Shown: positions 8,410 through 16,604 of the stretch, piece by piece | How positions within the stretch are numbered: the first letter of the stretch is position 1 | Layout of the letters: the number at the start of each line of letters is the position of its first letter | Program-made: the position numbers and the translations under genes | Assembly: GCA_003247575.1 (NCBI GenBank) | Contig: QJZC01000039.1 | Coordinates: forward strand, 1-64,000 | Length of the DNA stretch: 64,000 bases | Direction of reading: 5' to 3' | Origin: Pseudomonadota bacterium | Lineage (GTDB): Bacteria > Myxococcota_A > UBA9160 > SZUA-336 | The notes under the pieces: model-generated | Told to the model about the DNA's origin: nothing | The model's input: the letters and a program-made list of their open reading frames with translations, nothing else | The model's database searches: none

Positions 8410-9309
8410 TCACCTCCCTGGCTGCCAGCAGCCCGGAATCATCGTGGGTTCGGGGATGACCTCGTTCTCGATGTAGCCGAGACCCTCGATCTCGACCCGG
8501 ACCCGCTGCCCGACCTTGAGATAGCCGCGCGGCTTCATCGCGACGCCCACCCCCGACGGCGTCCCCGTTGCGATCACGTCTCCAGGCATCAGCGTGAAAA
8601 CGGTAGACAAGGTCTCGACCAGCGAATAACAGTCGAAAATGAGATGCCGTGTGCTCGAGTGCTGGCGCTGCTCCCCATCCACCCAGGTCGTGAGCTCGAG
8701 CGCGTGCGGATCCCAGATCTCATCGGGGGTCACGACCCACGGACCGATCGGTCCGTGGGTATCCCAGGACTTGCCCAGGGTCATCGTCGCCGCCTTCGCC
8801 TGCCAGTCGCGCACCGATACGTCGTTGCAAATCGTGAAGCCGCCGATCACCTGGGCAGCGTACTCCCTGGGCACGTGGCGGCAGCGCCTACCGATCACGA
8901 AGGCGAGTTCGCCCTCGTAGTCGAGCTTGTCGGAGACGCGCGGCATCCAGATCGGATCATAGGGGCCGTTCACACAACCGACTTGCTTGTTGAAGATCAG
9001 CGGAAAGGTCGGCCTCTCTCTACCGGTCTCGCCGATGTGATCGGCGTAGTTCAAGCCGACGGCCAAGAACTTGGAAGGAGCGACCGGGGCCCGCAGTCGC
9101 ACGTCGGCGATCGGGACGCGGGGAACGCGCCGATCCGGCAGGCGTGCGAGCTGTTCGCGCGCCATATCCCCAGCAGCGAGAATCTCCGCTAGCGACGCCG
9201 GCAGCTCTGGAGCGGCGACCGACACGTCGATCACCTCTTGGTCCACCATCAACCCCACATGGACCTCCGCCTCGGCCTTCCCCTTCGCCTCGAAACTCAC
9301 GAGTCTCAT
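8410..9309 (-). CDS. Fumarylacetoacetate hydrolase family protein
   Basis: A 299-residue member of the FAH superfamily, metal-dependent enzymes that cleave or decarboxylate beta-diketo acids in aromatic and sugar-acid catabolism. Visible signatures: FLAVGLNYADHIGETG (about 105-120), the metal-binding DYEGELAFVIGRRCR, NDVSVRDWQ, KSWDTHGPIGPWVVT, and near the C-terminus PGDVIATGTPSGVGVAMKP. The Glu-x-Glu and Asp metal ligands are present. Start ATG at 9309 has AAGGAGGAG about 6 nt upstream. Its upstream neighbour on the same strand, selO, ends 23 bp away. The substrate (ureidoglycolate, acylpyruvate or other) cannot be decided. Confidence 0.9.
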   Translation of the reverse strand: MRLVSFEAKGKAEAEVHVGLMVDQEVIDVSVAAPELPASLAEILAAGDMAREQLARLPDRRVPRVPIADVRLRAPVAPSKFLAVGLNYADHIGETGRERPTFPLIFNKQVGCVNGPYDPIWMPRVSDKLDYEGELAFVIGRRCRHVPREYAAQVIGGFTICNDVSVRDWQAKAATMTLGKSWDTHGPIGPWVVTPDEIWDPHALELTTWVDGEQRQHSSTRHLIFDCYSLVETLSTVFTLMPGDVIATGTPSGVGVAMKPRGYLKVGQRVRVEIEGLGYIENEVIPEPTMIPGCWQPGR

Positions 9310-9332
9310 CCTCGAACTCCTCCTTCACTCGT

Positions 9333-10850
9333 TCACGTGCCACAGAATGTCTGCCGAACCACCTCGTGGGGTTCGGGCGGCCGCGCCAGATCCGCGTACT
9401 CGCAGCGCTCGTCGAATGGCGACGAAGTCGCTGCGAGCAGTCGATCGAGCGGACCTCGATCGGATCGATCCACGAGTGCCTCGATCGCATTCTGTACACA
9501 GTGATTGCGGGGAATGTAGATCGGATTCACGCTGCGCATCGCGCGGCCACGCTGCAGGTCGTCCCCCCCCTCGGCCGCACTGCGCTGGCGCCAGGCCAGC
9601 AGCCAAGCATCGAAGCGCTCCGGCTCGGAGAACTGCAGCCTCAACGGGGCGACGCGATCCGGGGCATTCTCGCCCAGGTTGGAGAGCTCGCGGAACGTAT
9701 GCGTGAAGTCCGCTTCCGAGGCCGCCATCAGATCGAAGAGCTCCTGGATCAGACCCGGATCCCCGGCGCGCGGATCGCGCAGTCCGAGCTTGCGGTACAG
9801 CTGGCGGGAATGGCAGCGCTCGTAGCGCTCCGGGTAGGCACTGAGCACCGCGGTCGCCAGCTCCACGGCCTCGGTTCGGTCCGAGCTCAGGAGCGGTAGT
9901 AAGGTCTCGGCAAAGCGCGCGAGGTTCCAGTGCGCGATGCCTGGCTGTCGGTCGTAGGCGTAGCGCCCGGCGTGATCGATCGAGCTGAAGACTCGCTGTG
10001 GGTCGAAGTGGTCCATGAAGGCACAGGGTCCGAAGTCCAGAGTCTCACCGGAGAGAGCCGCATTGTCCGTATTCATCACGCCGTGGATGAAGCCGACGCA
10101 CATCCAGTGAGCCACGAGCTCGGCCTGCCGCTCGACCACGAACTCGAGCAGCGCACGGTACGGCTGCGGCGCTTCGCGCGCCTGCGGAACCAGACGCTCT
10201 ACGGTGTAGTCGGCGAGCGTGCGCAGCACACCCTCGGATCCTCGCTGCAAGGAGATGCGAGCCGCGTACTCGAAGGTACCGACACGCAGGTGACTGCGCG
10301 CCACCCGAAGCAGCGACGCCCCCGGCTCCAGTCCCTGCTGACGCTCGATCCTGTCGCCCGTCGTGAACATCGCCAGAGCACGCGTAGTCGGGATCCCGAG
10401 CGCGGCCATCGCCTCGCTGACGACGTACTCTCGCAGTACGGGACCAAGTCCTGCGCGGCCGTCCCCTCCGCGCGAAAACGGAGTGCGACCCGCGCCCTTC
10501 AGATGCAGGTCGAACAGCACTCCGTCCGCATCCCGCAGCTCTCCCAACAGCACTGCGCGCCCGTCTCCGAGTCGAGGCACGAAACGCCCGAACTGGTGGC
10601 CTGCATAGGCCATCGCCAGAGGGCTCCCGCCTGCAGTCGAGCAGCGGCCAGACAGCAGCTCGACCCCGGGCAGCGTGCGAAGCTCGCTCGGATCGAGCCC
10701 GAAGCTCAGCGCCAAGCCCTCGTTGAGCTCGACCAGCCGCGGCTCGAGCGCCGAGGTCGGCGCCACCCGCGCGAACAGCTCGCCGGGCAAGCGGGCGTAG
10801 TCGTTCGACAGCGGTAGCACCGCGGGGATGACTTCGAGCGATTCCTGCAT
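9333..10850 (-). CDS. selO: SelO family protein adenylyltransferase (YdiU/UPF0061)
   Basis: Pseudokinase-fold enzyme that transfers AMP from ATP onto Ser, Thr or Tyr of proteins and is linked to redox homeostasis in bacteria and mitochondria. Signatures: AGHQFGRFVPRLGDGRA, FDLHLKGAGRTPFSRGGDG with the ATP-binding Lys, REYVVSEAMAALGIPTTRA, and the metal-binding GVMNTDNAALSGETLDFGP. The protein ends TFCGT, placing a Cys close to where eukaryotic SelO carries selenocysteine. I chose ATG at 10850 (505 residues) because GGAGG lies 8 nt upstream; the frame extends 26 codons further to 10928 without support. It is divergent to the UPF0270 gene. Confidence 0.92.
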   Translation of the reverse strand: MQESLEVIPAVLPLSNDYARLPGELFARVAPTSALEPRLVELNEGLALSFGLDPSELRTLPGVELLSGRCSTAGGSPLAMAYAGHQFGRFVPRLGDGRAVLLGELRDADGVLFDLHLKGAGRTPFSRGGDGRAGLGPVLREYVVSEAMAALGIPTTRALAMFTTGDRIERQQGLEPGASLLRVARSHLRVGTFEYAARISLQRGSEGVLRTLADYTVERLVPQAREAPQPYRALLEFVVERQAELVAHWMCVGFIHGVMNTDNAALSGETLDFGPCAFMDHFDPQRVFSSIDHAGRYAYDRQPGIAHWNLARFAETLLPLLSSDRTEAVELATAVLSAYPERYERCHSRQLYRKLGLRDPRAGDPGLIQELFDLMAASEADFTHTFRELSNLGENAPDRVAPLRLQFSEPERFDAWLLAWRQRSAAEGGDDLQRGRAMRSVNPIYIPRNHCVQNAIEALVDRSDRGPLDRLLAATSSPFDERCEYADLARPPEPHEVVRQTFCGT

Positions 10851-10931
10851 GACGTAGTCCTCCGTGCGCTCGCATGAGATGATCGATCGGAAATCCGCGG
10901 GATCCGACCGCGGCCAGGGGAGGTCCAAAGC

Positions 10932-11156
10932 TTGCGCTCACCCGAGAACGTGGTCGAGGTTCCGATGGACCAGATCGACCCCGATACATTGCGGCGTCTG
11001 GCCGAGGAGTTCGTGAGCCGAGATGGAACCGACTACGGGCTCGTCGAGAAGACGCTCGAGCAGAAGGTGGAGGCTCTGCTCCGGCAGCTCGAGCTCGGCC
11101 GGGCCAAGATCTATTTCGAGCTCGAGACCGAACGCATCCACATCGTCCCTACCTAG
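10932..11156 (+). CDS. UPF0270 family protein (YheU-like)
   Basis: A 74-residue acidic protein of unknown function. The core (IDPDTLRRLAEEFVSRDGTDYG, TLEQKVEALLRQLELG) matches the UPF0270 pattern of E. coli YheU almost word for word: leave-one-helix, FVxRxGTDYG, TLEQKV, then a beta-strand ending in IVP. The TTG at 10932 is favoured because GGGGAGG lies about 7 nt upstream; an ATG at codon 12 is an alternative. The last 4 bases overlap the convergent hydrolase gene. Confidence 0.83.
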   Translation: MRSPENVVEVPMDQIDPDTLRRLAEEFVSRDGTDYGLVEKTLEQKVEALLRQLELGRAKIYFELETERIHIVPT

Positions 11157-12031
11157 CCCAGCGTAAAGTCGGTGAGCGCGGTCAGGAAGCCTGCCGGATT
11201 GTCCAGCATGACCGAGTGCCCCGCCCGAGAAACCACAGCGAGCTGCCCGTGAGGGATTACCTCGTCGACCATACGATCGGCAACCTCTGGAGCGAGCACA
11301 TCCGAGGCAGCGCCGCGCACCACCAAGGTCGGACACGGAACCTTCGCGAGCGCGTCCCAGAGCAACTTGGCTTCGTCGGTCCGTTGTCGCGCGACCTTCC
11401 CCGCCTCGCTCGATGCGCCGCCCGAAGCCCACTTCGGCGGGCGCAGATCCTGCTTGAGCTCGTAGCGACCGTCGGCACGCGGGCGCGTCCAGTGCACTGC
11501 GAGGCGTTCGAGGGTCTCGATCCGGGCGGCGGGGTACTGGCGAACCAGTACGCGCGCGTATTCCTCGGGGCTCGCGAAGCTCGCGTCGGACTTGCGCATC
11601 TGCCCGCGGACTTCCTCGCGGATCTTGGAGGTACCGCGCGCGTCCATCTGCGGCCCCGAATCCACGACGACCAGCCCAGCCATCCGCTCTGGGTGGGCTC
11701 CCGCGTAGCGCATCGCGACGCGGCCACCGAGCGAGTGCCCCACCAGCACGAGTCGCTCGAATTCGAGAGATGCGAGCGCCGCCTCCACATCGGCCAACAG
11801 CAGCGAGTGGTCGTAGCCGGGCTGCTCACCCCAGTCGGAGTCGCCGTGTCCGCGAAGACTGATCGCCAGCGCGCGATAGTACGGCGCGAGCTGCGGCACG
11901 ATCTCGTCCCAGACGTGGGCATCGTTTCCGAAGCCGTGTAGAAACACCATCGGCACGCCCTGCGCGCTCCATTCGAGCGCACTGAGCGAGATGCCACCGC
12001 TCCCGGGAAGTCGAATCGTTCGCGGTTCCAC
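11153..12031 (-). CDS. Alpha/beta hydrolase
   Basis: A 292-residue alpha/beta-hydrolase-fold enzyme. The oxyanion region is VFLHGFGNDAHVWDEI, the nucleophile elbow GHSLGG, and a late CPTLVVRGAASDVL followed by SRAGHSVMLDNP supplies the Asp and His of the triad. A Gln/Glu-rich lid segment is present between about 140 and 190. The start appears to be GTG at 12031, 5 bases after the stop of the upstream SRPBCC-Rieske gene, so the two are probably one transcript. Esterase, lactonase, or C-C hydrolase activity are all possible; the pairing with a Rieske protein makes aromatic or lipid catabolism plausible. Confidence 0.87.
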   Translation of the reverse strand: MEPRTIRLPGSGGISLSALEWSAQGVPMVFLHGFGNDAHVWDEIVPQLAPYYRALAISLRGHGDSDWGEQPGYDHSLLLADVEAALASLEFERLVLVGHSLGGRVAMRYAGAHPERMAGLVVVDSGPQMDARGTSKIREEVRGQMRKSDASFASPEEYARVLVRQYPAARIETLERLAVHWTRPRADGRYELKQDLRPPKWASGGASSEAGKVARQRTDEAKLLWDALAKVPCPTLVVRGAASDVLAPEVADRMVDEVIPHGQLAVVSRAGHSVMLDNPAGFLTALTDFTLG

Positions 12032-12036
12032 GGGCG

Positions 12037-12927
12037 CTAGTCTAGCCGAGATGCGTTCAGGTCTGGTGAGCTCGGCCTCTGGGAAGCAGGACTTGCGGCG
12101 GGGTAAGCGAGGAGATGCCCCGTCGCCGGATCCAGCTCGAGACGCGCAGCCCGGAGCGCGAGCCGATGACCATCTAGACTCTCACCGGTGCGCCCGTCGA
12201 ACCGATACCCATGCCACGGGCAGACGAGCTCCTCGGCTCGCTCCGAGGAACATCGAAGCGGCCCCAACCGATGGGGGCATTGCAACGAATACGCCCTCCA
12301 CCCAGCAGCGTGCTCGGTCAGGCGGAAGCGCTCCCCGGCCAGTTCGAACTCCAGGGGGAGCCTGGCTCGGAGAAGCGACTCTGGACCGAGATCCGCCAAG
12401 ATCTGCCCCGCCTCACGCACCCGCCCCGCCCCACCGAGAGGCGCCTCCCTACGCCGCTCGAGTGCCCGGGAACGCTCCTGAATCATGGCTTCATCCTGAT
12501 CCCAGAGCCGTACGTACGTCTCACGCAACCGCGCACCGATCGAGCGAAGACGCTGCATCGCGGCTTCCGGCGACACCCCTGCACGGGCGGAGGGCTCCGG
12601 CAGCCAGAACTCCACTCGCACGGCGGTGTGCGCGTCGCCGCGTGCCCCGAGCTCCGTCCAGATCTCGGTTCCACTGCCGGGCCCTTCGACCGTGGCCGAG
12701 ACGTATCGCGACTGCGCCCGATCGGCTCGAAGCTCGATCGTAGCCTCGCGGGACCCCTCGCCGGCCAGCTGTACCCTGGCCTTCCACCCCCAAGAGCCCC
12801 GCTCGAGCAGCTCGACTCCCGAGAAGCTCTCGGGATGCACCCAAGGGAGGTGCTCCCAGTCGAAGACGTTCTCCCAGACGCGCGCCAGCGCGCCCCGCAC
12901 GACGCGGTCGTAGCTGGCTGCGCACAC
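12037..12927 (-). CDS. SRPBCC (polyketide-cyclase-like) domain fused to C-terminal Rieske [2Fe-2S] domain
   Basis: About 296 residues. The N-terminal half (SYDRVVRGALARVWENVFDWEHLPWVHPE ... WTELGARGDAHTAVRVEFWLPE) has the START/SRPBCC pattern of a ligand-binding helix-grip fold. The C-terminal half contains the complete Rieske ligand set CPH-x16-CPWH (CPHRLGPLRC, LVCPWHGYRFDG). Ring-hydroxylating oxygenase alpha subunits have the opposite order, Rieske first and catalytic helix-grip domain second. The likely start is GTG at 12927 with GAGG upstream; GTG near 13047 in the same frame would add an Arg-rich low-complexity leader that I consider unlikely. It is followed by the hydrolase 5 bp downstream. 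Function is probably binding or oxidation of a hydrophobic substrate; this is inference. Confidence 0.78.
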   Translation of the reverse strand: MCAASYDRVVRGALARVWENVFDWEHLPWVHPESFSGVELLERGSWGWKARVQLAGEGSREATIELRADRAQSRYVSATVEGPGSGTEIWTELGARGDAHTAVRVEFWLPEPSARAGVSPEAAMQRLRSIGARLRETYVRLWDQDEAMIQERSRALERRREAPLGGAGRVREAGQILADLGPESLLRARLPLEFELAGERFRLTEHAAGWRAYSLQCPHRLGPLRCSSERAEELVCPWHGYRFDGRTGESLDGHRLALRAARLELDPATGHLLAYPAASPASQRPSSPDLNASRLD

Positions 12928-13098
12928 CCGCGTGCTGCCTCGAGTCCGCTCTGGGTCTAGAGTCCGCGAGCTCAGAGTCCGCGCGCGCCGCGTCCGCGTG
13001 CGCCGGATCGACGCGGACTTATCGGAGTCGGTCGATGAGTCCACTTTCGCCGACTCTATCAGAAGCCTCTCACGAGCGCCCCACGCACCCTCCCATGC

Positions 13099-14049
13099 AT
13101 GCGAAGATCGCGCGATCCCATGCCGAGTCGCGCCTCCAACATCACAGAATTCGCTGACCGCCTGTCTCGCTTCGTGAGCGAGGCGGGACTGGAGCACGCT
13201 GAGGCCTTCCGGCCTCGCAGCTCCGACGTGATCATTGCCACGTACCCCAAGGCCGGTACCACCTGGATGCAGCAGATTACGCACGGGCTGCGCAGTGGCG
13301 GTGACATGAGCTTCGAAGAGATCACCGAGGTCACCCCCTGGATCGAACTCGCCTACGACCTCGGTTGGGATCTGGATGCCGACCAGGCCTATGAGCCGCG
13401 GATCTTCAAGTCGCACTGGAACGCTATGCAGGTGCCGCCAGGCTGCCGCTACATCGCCGTCCTGCGCGATCCGATCGACACCATGCTCTCGTTCTACGAC
13501 TTCATGAATGGCTGGATCCTGGAGCGCGACCAGATTCCGCTGGACGAGTTCGTCGCCTTCATCACGATCCGCGACCATCACGCAGGTGACTACTGGTCGC
13601 ACCTCTCGAGCTGGTGGAAGCGGCGCGCGGAGCCGTGCGTCTTCCTGACCACCTTCGAGGAGATGAAGCAGGATCTGCGCCGCGTCGTGAGCCGAATCGC
13701 CAGCTTCATGGGCACTTCGAGCGATCCATCCATTCTCGACGTGGCGGCGCGACAGAGCGAGTTCGCGTTCATGAAGGCGCACGAGCCGCAGTTCGACGAT
13801 CACCTGATCGCCGCCGCGCGCAATCTCGCCGCGGGAGTTCCTGCGGAAGCGCGCTCCACCAAGGTTCACAAGGGAGAAGTACGTCGGGGAACGCGCGCGC
13901 ACGCGCGTCTCTCGCCCTCGACCTTGCAGCTGCTGGATGCGCGTTGGGCGGAGATCGCTGCGCCAGCGACCGGCTGCAGCAGCTACGCCGAACTGCTCGG
14001 AGCGCTGCGCGCAGAGACCCAGATGCAAAGACCTAGACAGAAGGGGTAG
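13099..14049 (+). CDS. Sulfotransferase (PAPS-dependent, Sulfotransfer_1 family)
   Basis: A 316-residue cytosolic sulfotransferase-like enzyme that moves sulfonate from PAPS to an alcohol or amine. The 5'-phosphosulfate loop is IIATYPKAGTTWMQQI (about residues 44-59), the 3'-phosphate-binding motif RDPIDTMLSFYDF (about 122-134), and a late FxxMKxxE-like helix FAFMKAHEPQF and a TKVHKGEVRRG segment correspond to the PAPS-binding C-terminal motif. ATG at 13099 gives seven extra residues over ATG at 13120; no strong ribosome-binding site decides. It is divergent to the SRPBCC-Rieske gene and followed 7 bp later by menB. The acceptor is unknown. Confidence 0.88.
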   Translation: MRRSRDPMPSRASNITEFADRLSRFVSEAGLEHAEAFRPRSSDVIIATYPKAGTTWMQQITHGLRSGGDMSFEEITEVTPWIELAYDLGWDLDADQAYEPRIFKSHWNAMQVPPGCRYIAVLRDPIDTMLSFYDFMNGWILERDQIPLDEFVAFITIRDHHAGDYWSHLSSWWKRRAEPCVFLTTFEEMKQDLRRVVSRIASFMGTSSDPSILDVAARQSEFAFMKAHEPQFDDHLIAAARNLAAGVPAEARSTKVHKGEVRRGTRAHARLSPSTLQLLDARWAEIAAPATGCSSYAELLGALRAETQMQRPRQKG

Positions 14050-14056
14050 CAACCTG

Positions 14057-14974
14057 ATGGTATCGGCAATCTTCGATCCAAAGCGCTGGCGCGAGGTCGA
14101 TGGCTTCGACTTCAGCGACATCACTTACCACCGCGCTGTCGATCAGGGGACAGTGAGGATCGCGTTCGATCGCCCGGAAGTGAGGAACGCATTCCGCCCA
14201 CATACCGTGGACGAGCTCTATGCCGCCCTCGATCACGCTCGCCAATGGAGCGACGTGGGCTGCGTCCTGATCACGGGCAATGGACCATCCCCGAAGGATG
14301 GCGGATGGGCGTTCTGTTCTGGCGGGGACCAGCGCATTCGCGGGGCCGATGGCTATCAATACGAGCCCGATTCGGCGCCATCCCAAAGCGGCGCCCGGTC
14401 GATGACCGACGCGGCGCGGCTGGGGCGCCTACACATCCTAGAGTGTCAGCGGCTGATCCGATTCATGCCCAAGATCGTGATTGCAGTGGTCTCCGGCTGG
14501 GCGGCCGGTGGCGGTCACAGCCTACACGTCGTTTGCGACCTGACCCTAGCCAGCCGCGAGCACGGCATCTTCAAGCAGACGGATCCGGACGTGGCGAGCT
14601 TCGACAGCGGCTACGGCAGCGCACTCCTCGCACGTCAGGTGGGGCAGAAGCGCGCGCGTGAGATCTTCTTTCTCGGCTTCGACTACAGCGCAGACGAGGC
14701 GGTCGCAATGGGAGCCGCGAACCGAGCGGTACCGCACGCCGAGCTCGAGCACCTCGCGCTCGAGTGGGGCGAGCGAATCAACTCGAAGAGCCCCACGGCC
14801 ATGCGCATGCTCAAGTACGGTTTCAATCTGCCGGACGACGGCCTCGTCGGGCAGCAGCTCTTTGCAGGCGAGGCGACGCGCCTCGCTTACGGGACCGAGG
14901 AGGCGCGAGAGGGACGGGACTCGTTCGTGGAGAAGCGTCCGCGCGACTTCAAGCGCTTCCCCTGGCACTACTAG
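14057..14974 (+). CDS. menB: 1,4-dihydroxy-2-naphthoyl-CoA synthase, type II (MenB)
   Basis: Crotonase-fold enzyme that closes the second ring of the menaquinone precursor from o-succinylbenzoyl-CoA. At 305 residues it has the longer form. Motifs: WREVDGFDFSDITYHR, RPEVRNAFRPHTVDELY, FCSGGDQRIRG, HILECQRLIRFMPK, GGGHSLHVVCDLTLASRE, FDSGYGSALLARQVGQKRA and EGRDSFVEKRPRDFKRFP. It reads much closer to the mycobacterial enzyme than to E. coli MenB. At the position where type I enzymes have Gly and use bicarbonate (QTGPKVGSFD) it has Asp (QTDPDVASFD), the mark of bicarbonate-independent type II enzymes. No other men gene is in the window. ATG at 14057 is 8 bp after the sulfotransferase stop. Confidence 0.93.
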   Translation: MVSAIFDPKRWREVDGFDFSDITYHRAVDQGTVRIAFDRPEVRNAFRPHTVDELYAALDHARQWSDVGCVLITGNGPSPKDGGWAFCSGGDQRIRGADGYQYEPDSAPSQSGARSMTDAARLGRLHILECQRLIRFMPKIVIAVVSGWAAGGGHSLHVVCDLTLASREHGIFKQTDPDVASFDSGYGSALLARQVGQKRAREIFFLGFDYSADEAVAMGAANRAVPHAELEHLALEWGERINSKSPTAMRMLKYGFNLPDDGLVGQQLFAGEATRLAYGTEEAREGRDSFVEKRPRDFKRFPWHY

Positions 14975-14983
14975 CCGGTGCGC

Positions 14984-16534
14984 ATGAGCGCGCACCCGGA
15001 AGACCTACCGATCGTGGTGGGCGTCGGTGAAGCCAGCGACGCCAGCTTAGGGCTCGAGTGGCCGTCTCCGATCGACCTCGCGAAAAAGGCCGTGGAGTGC
15101 GCGCTCCGGGATACGCGGCAGGCGGAGCGCGTACGGACGCAGATCGATACGGTCGTGGCCATTCGCAGCTTTCGAGACAGCGGCCTGGCACATCCGTTCG
15201 GAGGCCCAAACAACGTACCCGAAGCGATCGCTCGCGCGGCCCGGATCTCGCCAAGGCGTCTCGTGTACGGCGAAGTCGGCGGCCACAGCCCGCAGCGATA
15301 CGTGCACGAGTTCTCTCGAGAACTCCATGGTGGAACCGCACGCTTGGTGCTGATCGCGGGCGCCGAGGCCATGAGGACGTGCAAGCGGGCGCTCGCATCC
15401 GGACGCGAGCTCCGTTGGGATCAGCCGAGCACGCGCGCCTTCGAGAACCGGAGCTCGCCCGTCCCCATCCTTTCGCGTGCCGAGATCCGGCACGGGGTGC
15501 GCTCGATGATTCTGGCCTATGGACTGATCGAGAACGCCCAGCGCGTGCTGCGTGCACCCGCGTGGGGACGACCTCGATCTGCAGACTCAGCGAGTGATGG
15601 GATCCGTCCAACGACCCTGCATGCGGAGCGAATCGCCGAGATCGGCGCTGCGTTCGCGCGTGTCGCACAGACCCGCACGCATGCTCGCTATCCGCGCGCA
15701 GTATCCCCGGAAGCGCTCGTGCGACCGGAAGACTCCAACTACCGCGTCTCGGACCCCTACCTCCGTTGGATGGTCGCTCAGGATTCGGTAGACCTGGGCG
15801 CAGCGGCCCTGCTCACCACGGTTCGCACCGCGCGTGAGCTCGAGATCCCGCCCGATCGTTGGCTCTACCTGCACGGAGGCGGCGATTGCGACGCACCTCC
15901 GCTCTCGGAGCGCGCCCGCGTCGCGCACTCCGATGCGCTCGAGCGGGCACTCGGCAGTGCTCTCGACTCAGCGCAGGTCATTCCGCAGCAGCTCGGGCCA
16001 ATCGATCTCTACAGCTGCTTCCCCTGCGCAGTCACCCTCGGCATCGATGCGCTCGGCATCCGCGACAGATCCCTCGACAGCTACACCTGTACCGGCGGGC
16101 TGACGTTCTTCGGCGGTCCGGGAAACGACTACAGCTTGCACGGCCTGGCCGCACTGTGCGATCGGTTGCGGCGCGAGCCGGACCGCCCCGGACTGCTGCT
16201 CGCGAACGGTGGGGTCCTCGGCAAGCTATCGGTCGGCGTCTATGCGGCATACACGCCAAAGCATCCCTTCTCTGCGGGCGCGGAGCCCGTGCCGCAGCTA
16301 CCTGCCGAGATCACCGTGCGAACACCCGACGGCACTGAGCCAGGCAGCATCGAGAGCTACACACGGCCCTACGTTCGCGGCGCGCCACGCGCGGCGATCG
16401 CGTTCGTACAGCTGCAGAAGGGCGGCAGGACCGTGGCAGAACTCGAAGAACACACGCAAGTCGGGGAGCTGCTCCTGCGCGCCGTCACATGCTCGATCGT
16501 GAACCAGCGAGTCGTAGCTCGAATCACCGAGTAG
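14984..16534 (+). CDS. Thiolase-like acetyl-CoA acetyltransferase family protein
   Basis: About 516 residues with the thiolase superfamily layout: N-terminal PIVVGVGEASDAS, DLAKKAVECALRDT, an INVVP-like middle (NVPEAIARAARI), GEVGGHSPQRYVHEFSREL in place of the usual NCGSG/Cys nucleophile segment, LVLIAGAEAMRT, then IDLYSCFPCAVTLG and TGGLTFFGGPGNDYSLHGL near the C-terminus, with NGGVLGKLSVGVYA. The canonical nucleophilic Cys of the first half is replaced in GGHSPQ, as in the mycobacterial-type long thiolase-like proteins whose chemistry is unproven. Start is ATG 14984 or GTG 14978, only 4-10 bp after menB, so they are likely co-transcribed. Confidence 0.78.
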   Translation: MSAHPEDLPIVVGVGEASDASLGLEWPSPIDLAKKAVECALRDTRQAERVRTQIDTVVAIRSFRDSGLAHPFGGPNNVPEAIARAARISPRRLVYGEVGGHSPQRYVHEFSRELHGGTARLVLIAGAEAMRTCKRALASGRELRWDQPSTRAFENRSSPVPILSRAEIRHGVRSMILAYGLIENAQRVLRAPAWGRPRSADSASDGIRPTTLHAERIAEIGAAFARVAQTRTHARYPRAVSPEALVRPEDSNYRVSDPYLRWMVAQDSVDLGAAALLTTVRTARELEIPPDRWLYLHGGGDCDAPPLSERARVAHSDALERALGSALDSAQVIPQQLGPIDLYSCFPCAVTLGIDALGIRDRSLDSYTCTGGLTFFGGPGNDYSLHGLAALCDRLRREPDRPGLLLANGGVLGKLSVGVYAAYTPKHPFSAGAEPVPQLPAEITVRTPDGTEPGSIESYTRPYVRGAPRAAIAFVQLQKGGRTVAELEEHTQVGELLLRAVTCSIVNQRVVARITE

Positions 16535-16604
16535 TGCGACTGCAGGTCTCGCTCTTCCCTCAAGCACGACGTAGAATTGGGCGCATCATGAAGGATCCGC
16601 AACA

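Noticed and set aside
12928-14124. Upstream part of the long minus-strand frame that includes the SRPBCC-Rieske protein
   Set aside because: It is antisense to the sulfotransferase gene and becomes Arg-rich low complexity above 12927.
14057-14974. MenB homologue as BadI (2-ketocyclohexanecarboxyl-CoA hydrolase)
   Set aside because: Length and motifs match type II MenB of mycobacteria far better, and no bad-type genes are present.
14984-16534. Assignment as a normal degradative thiolase
   Set aside because: The usual first-Cys motif is replaced by GGHSPQ, so only a superfamily call is justified.
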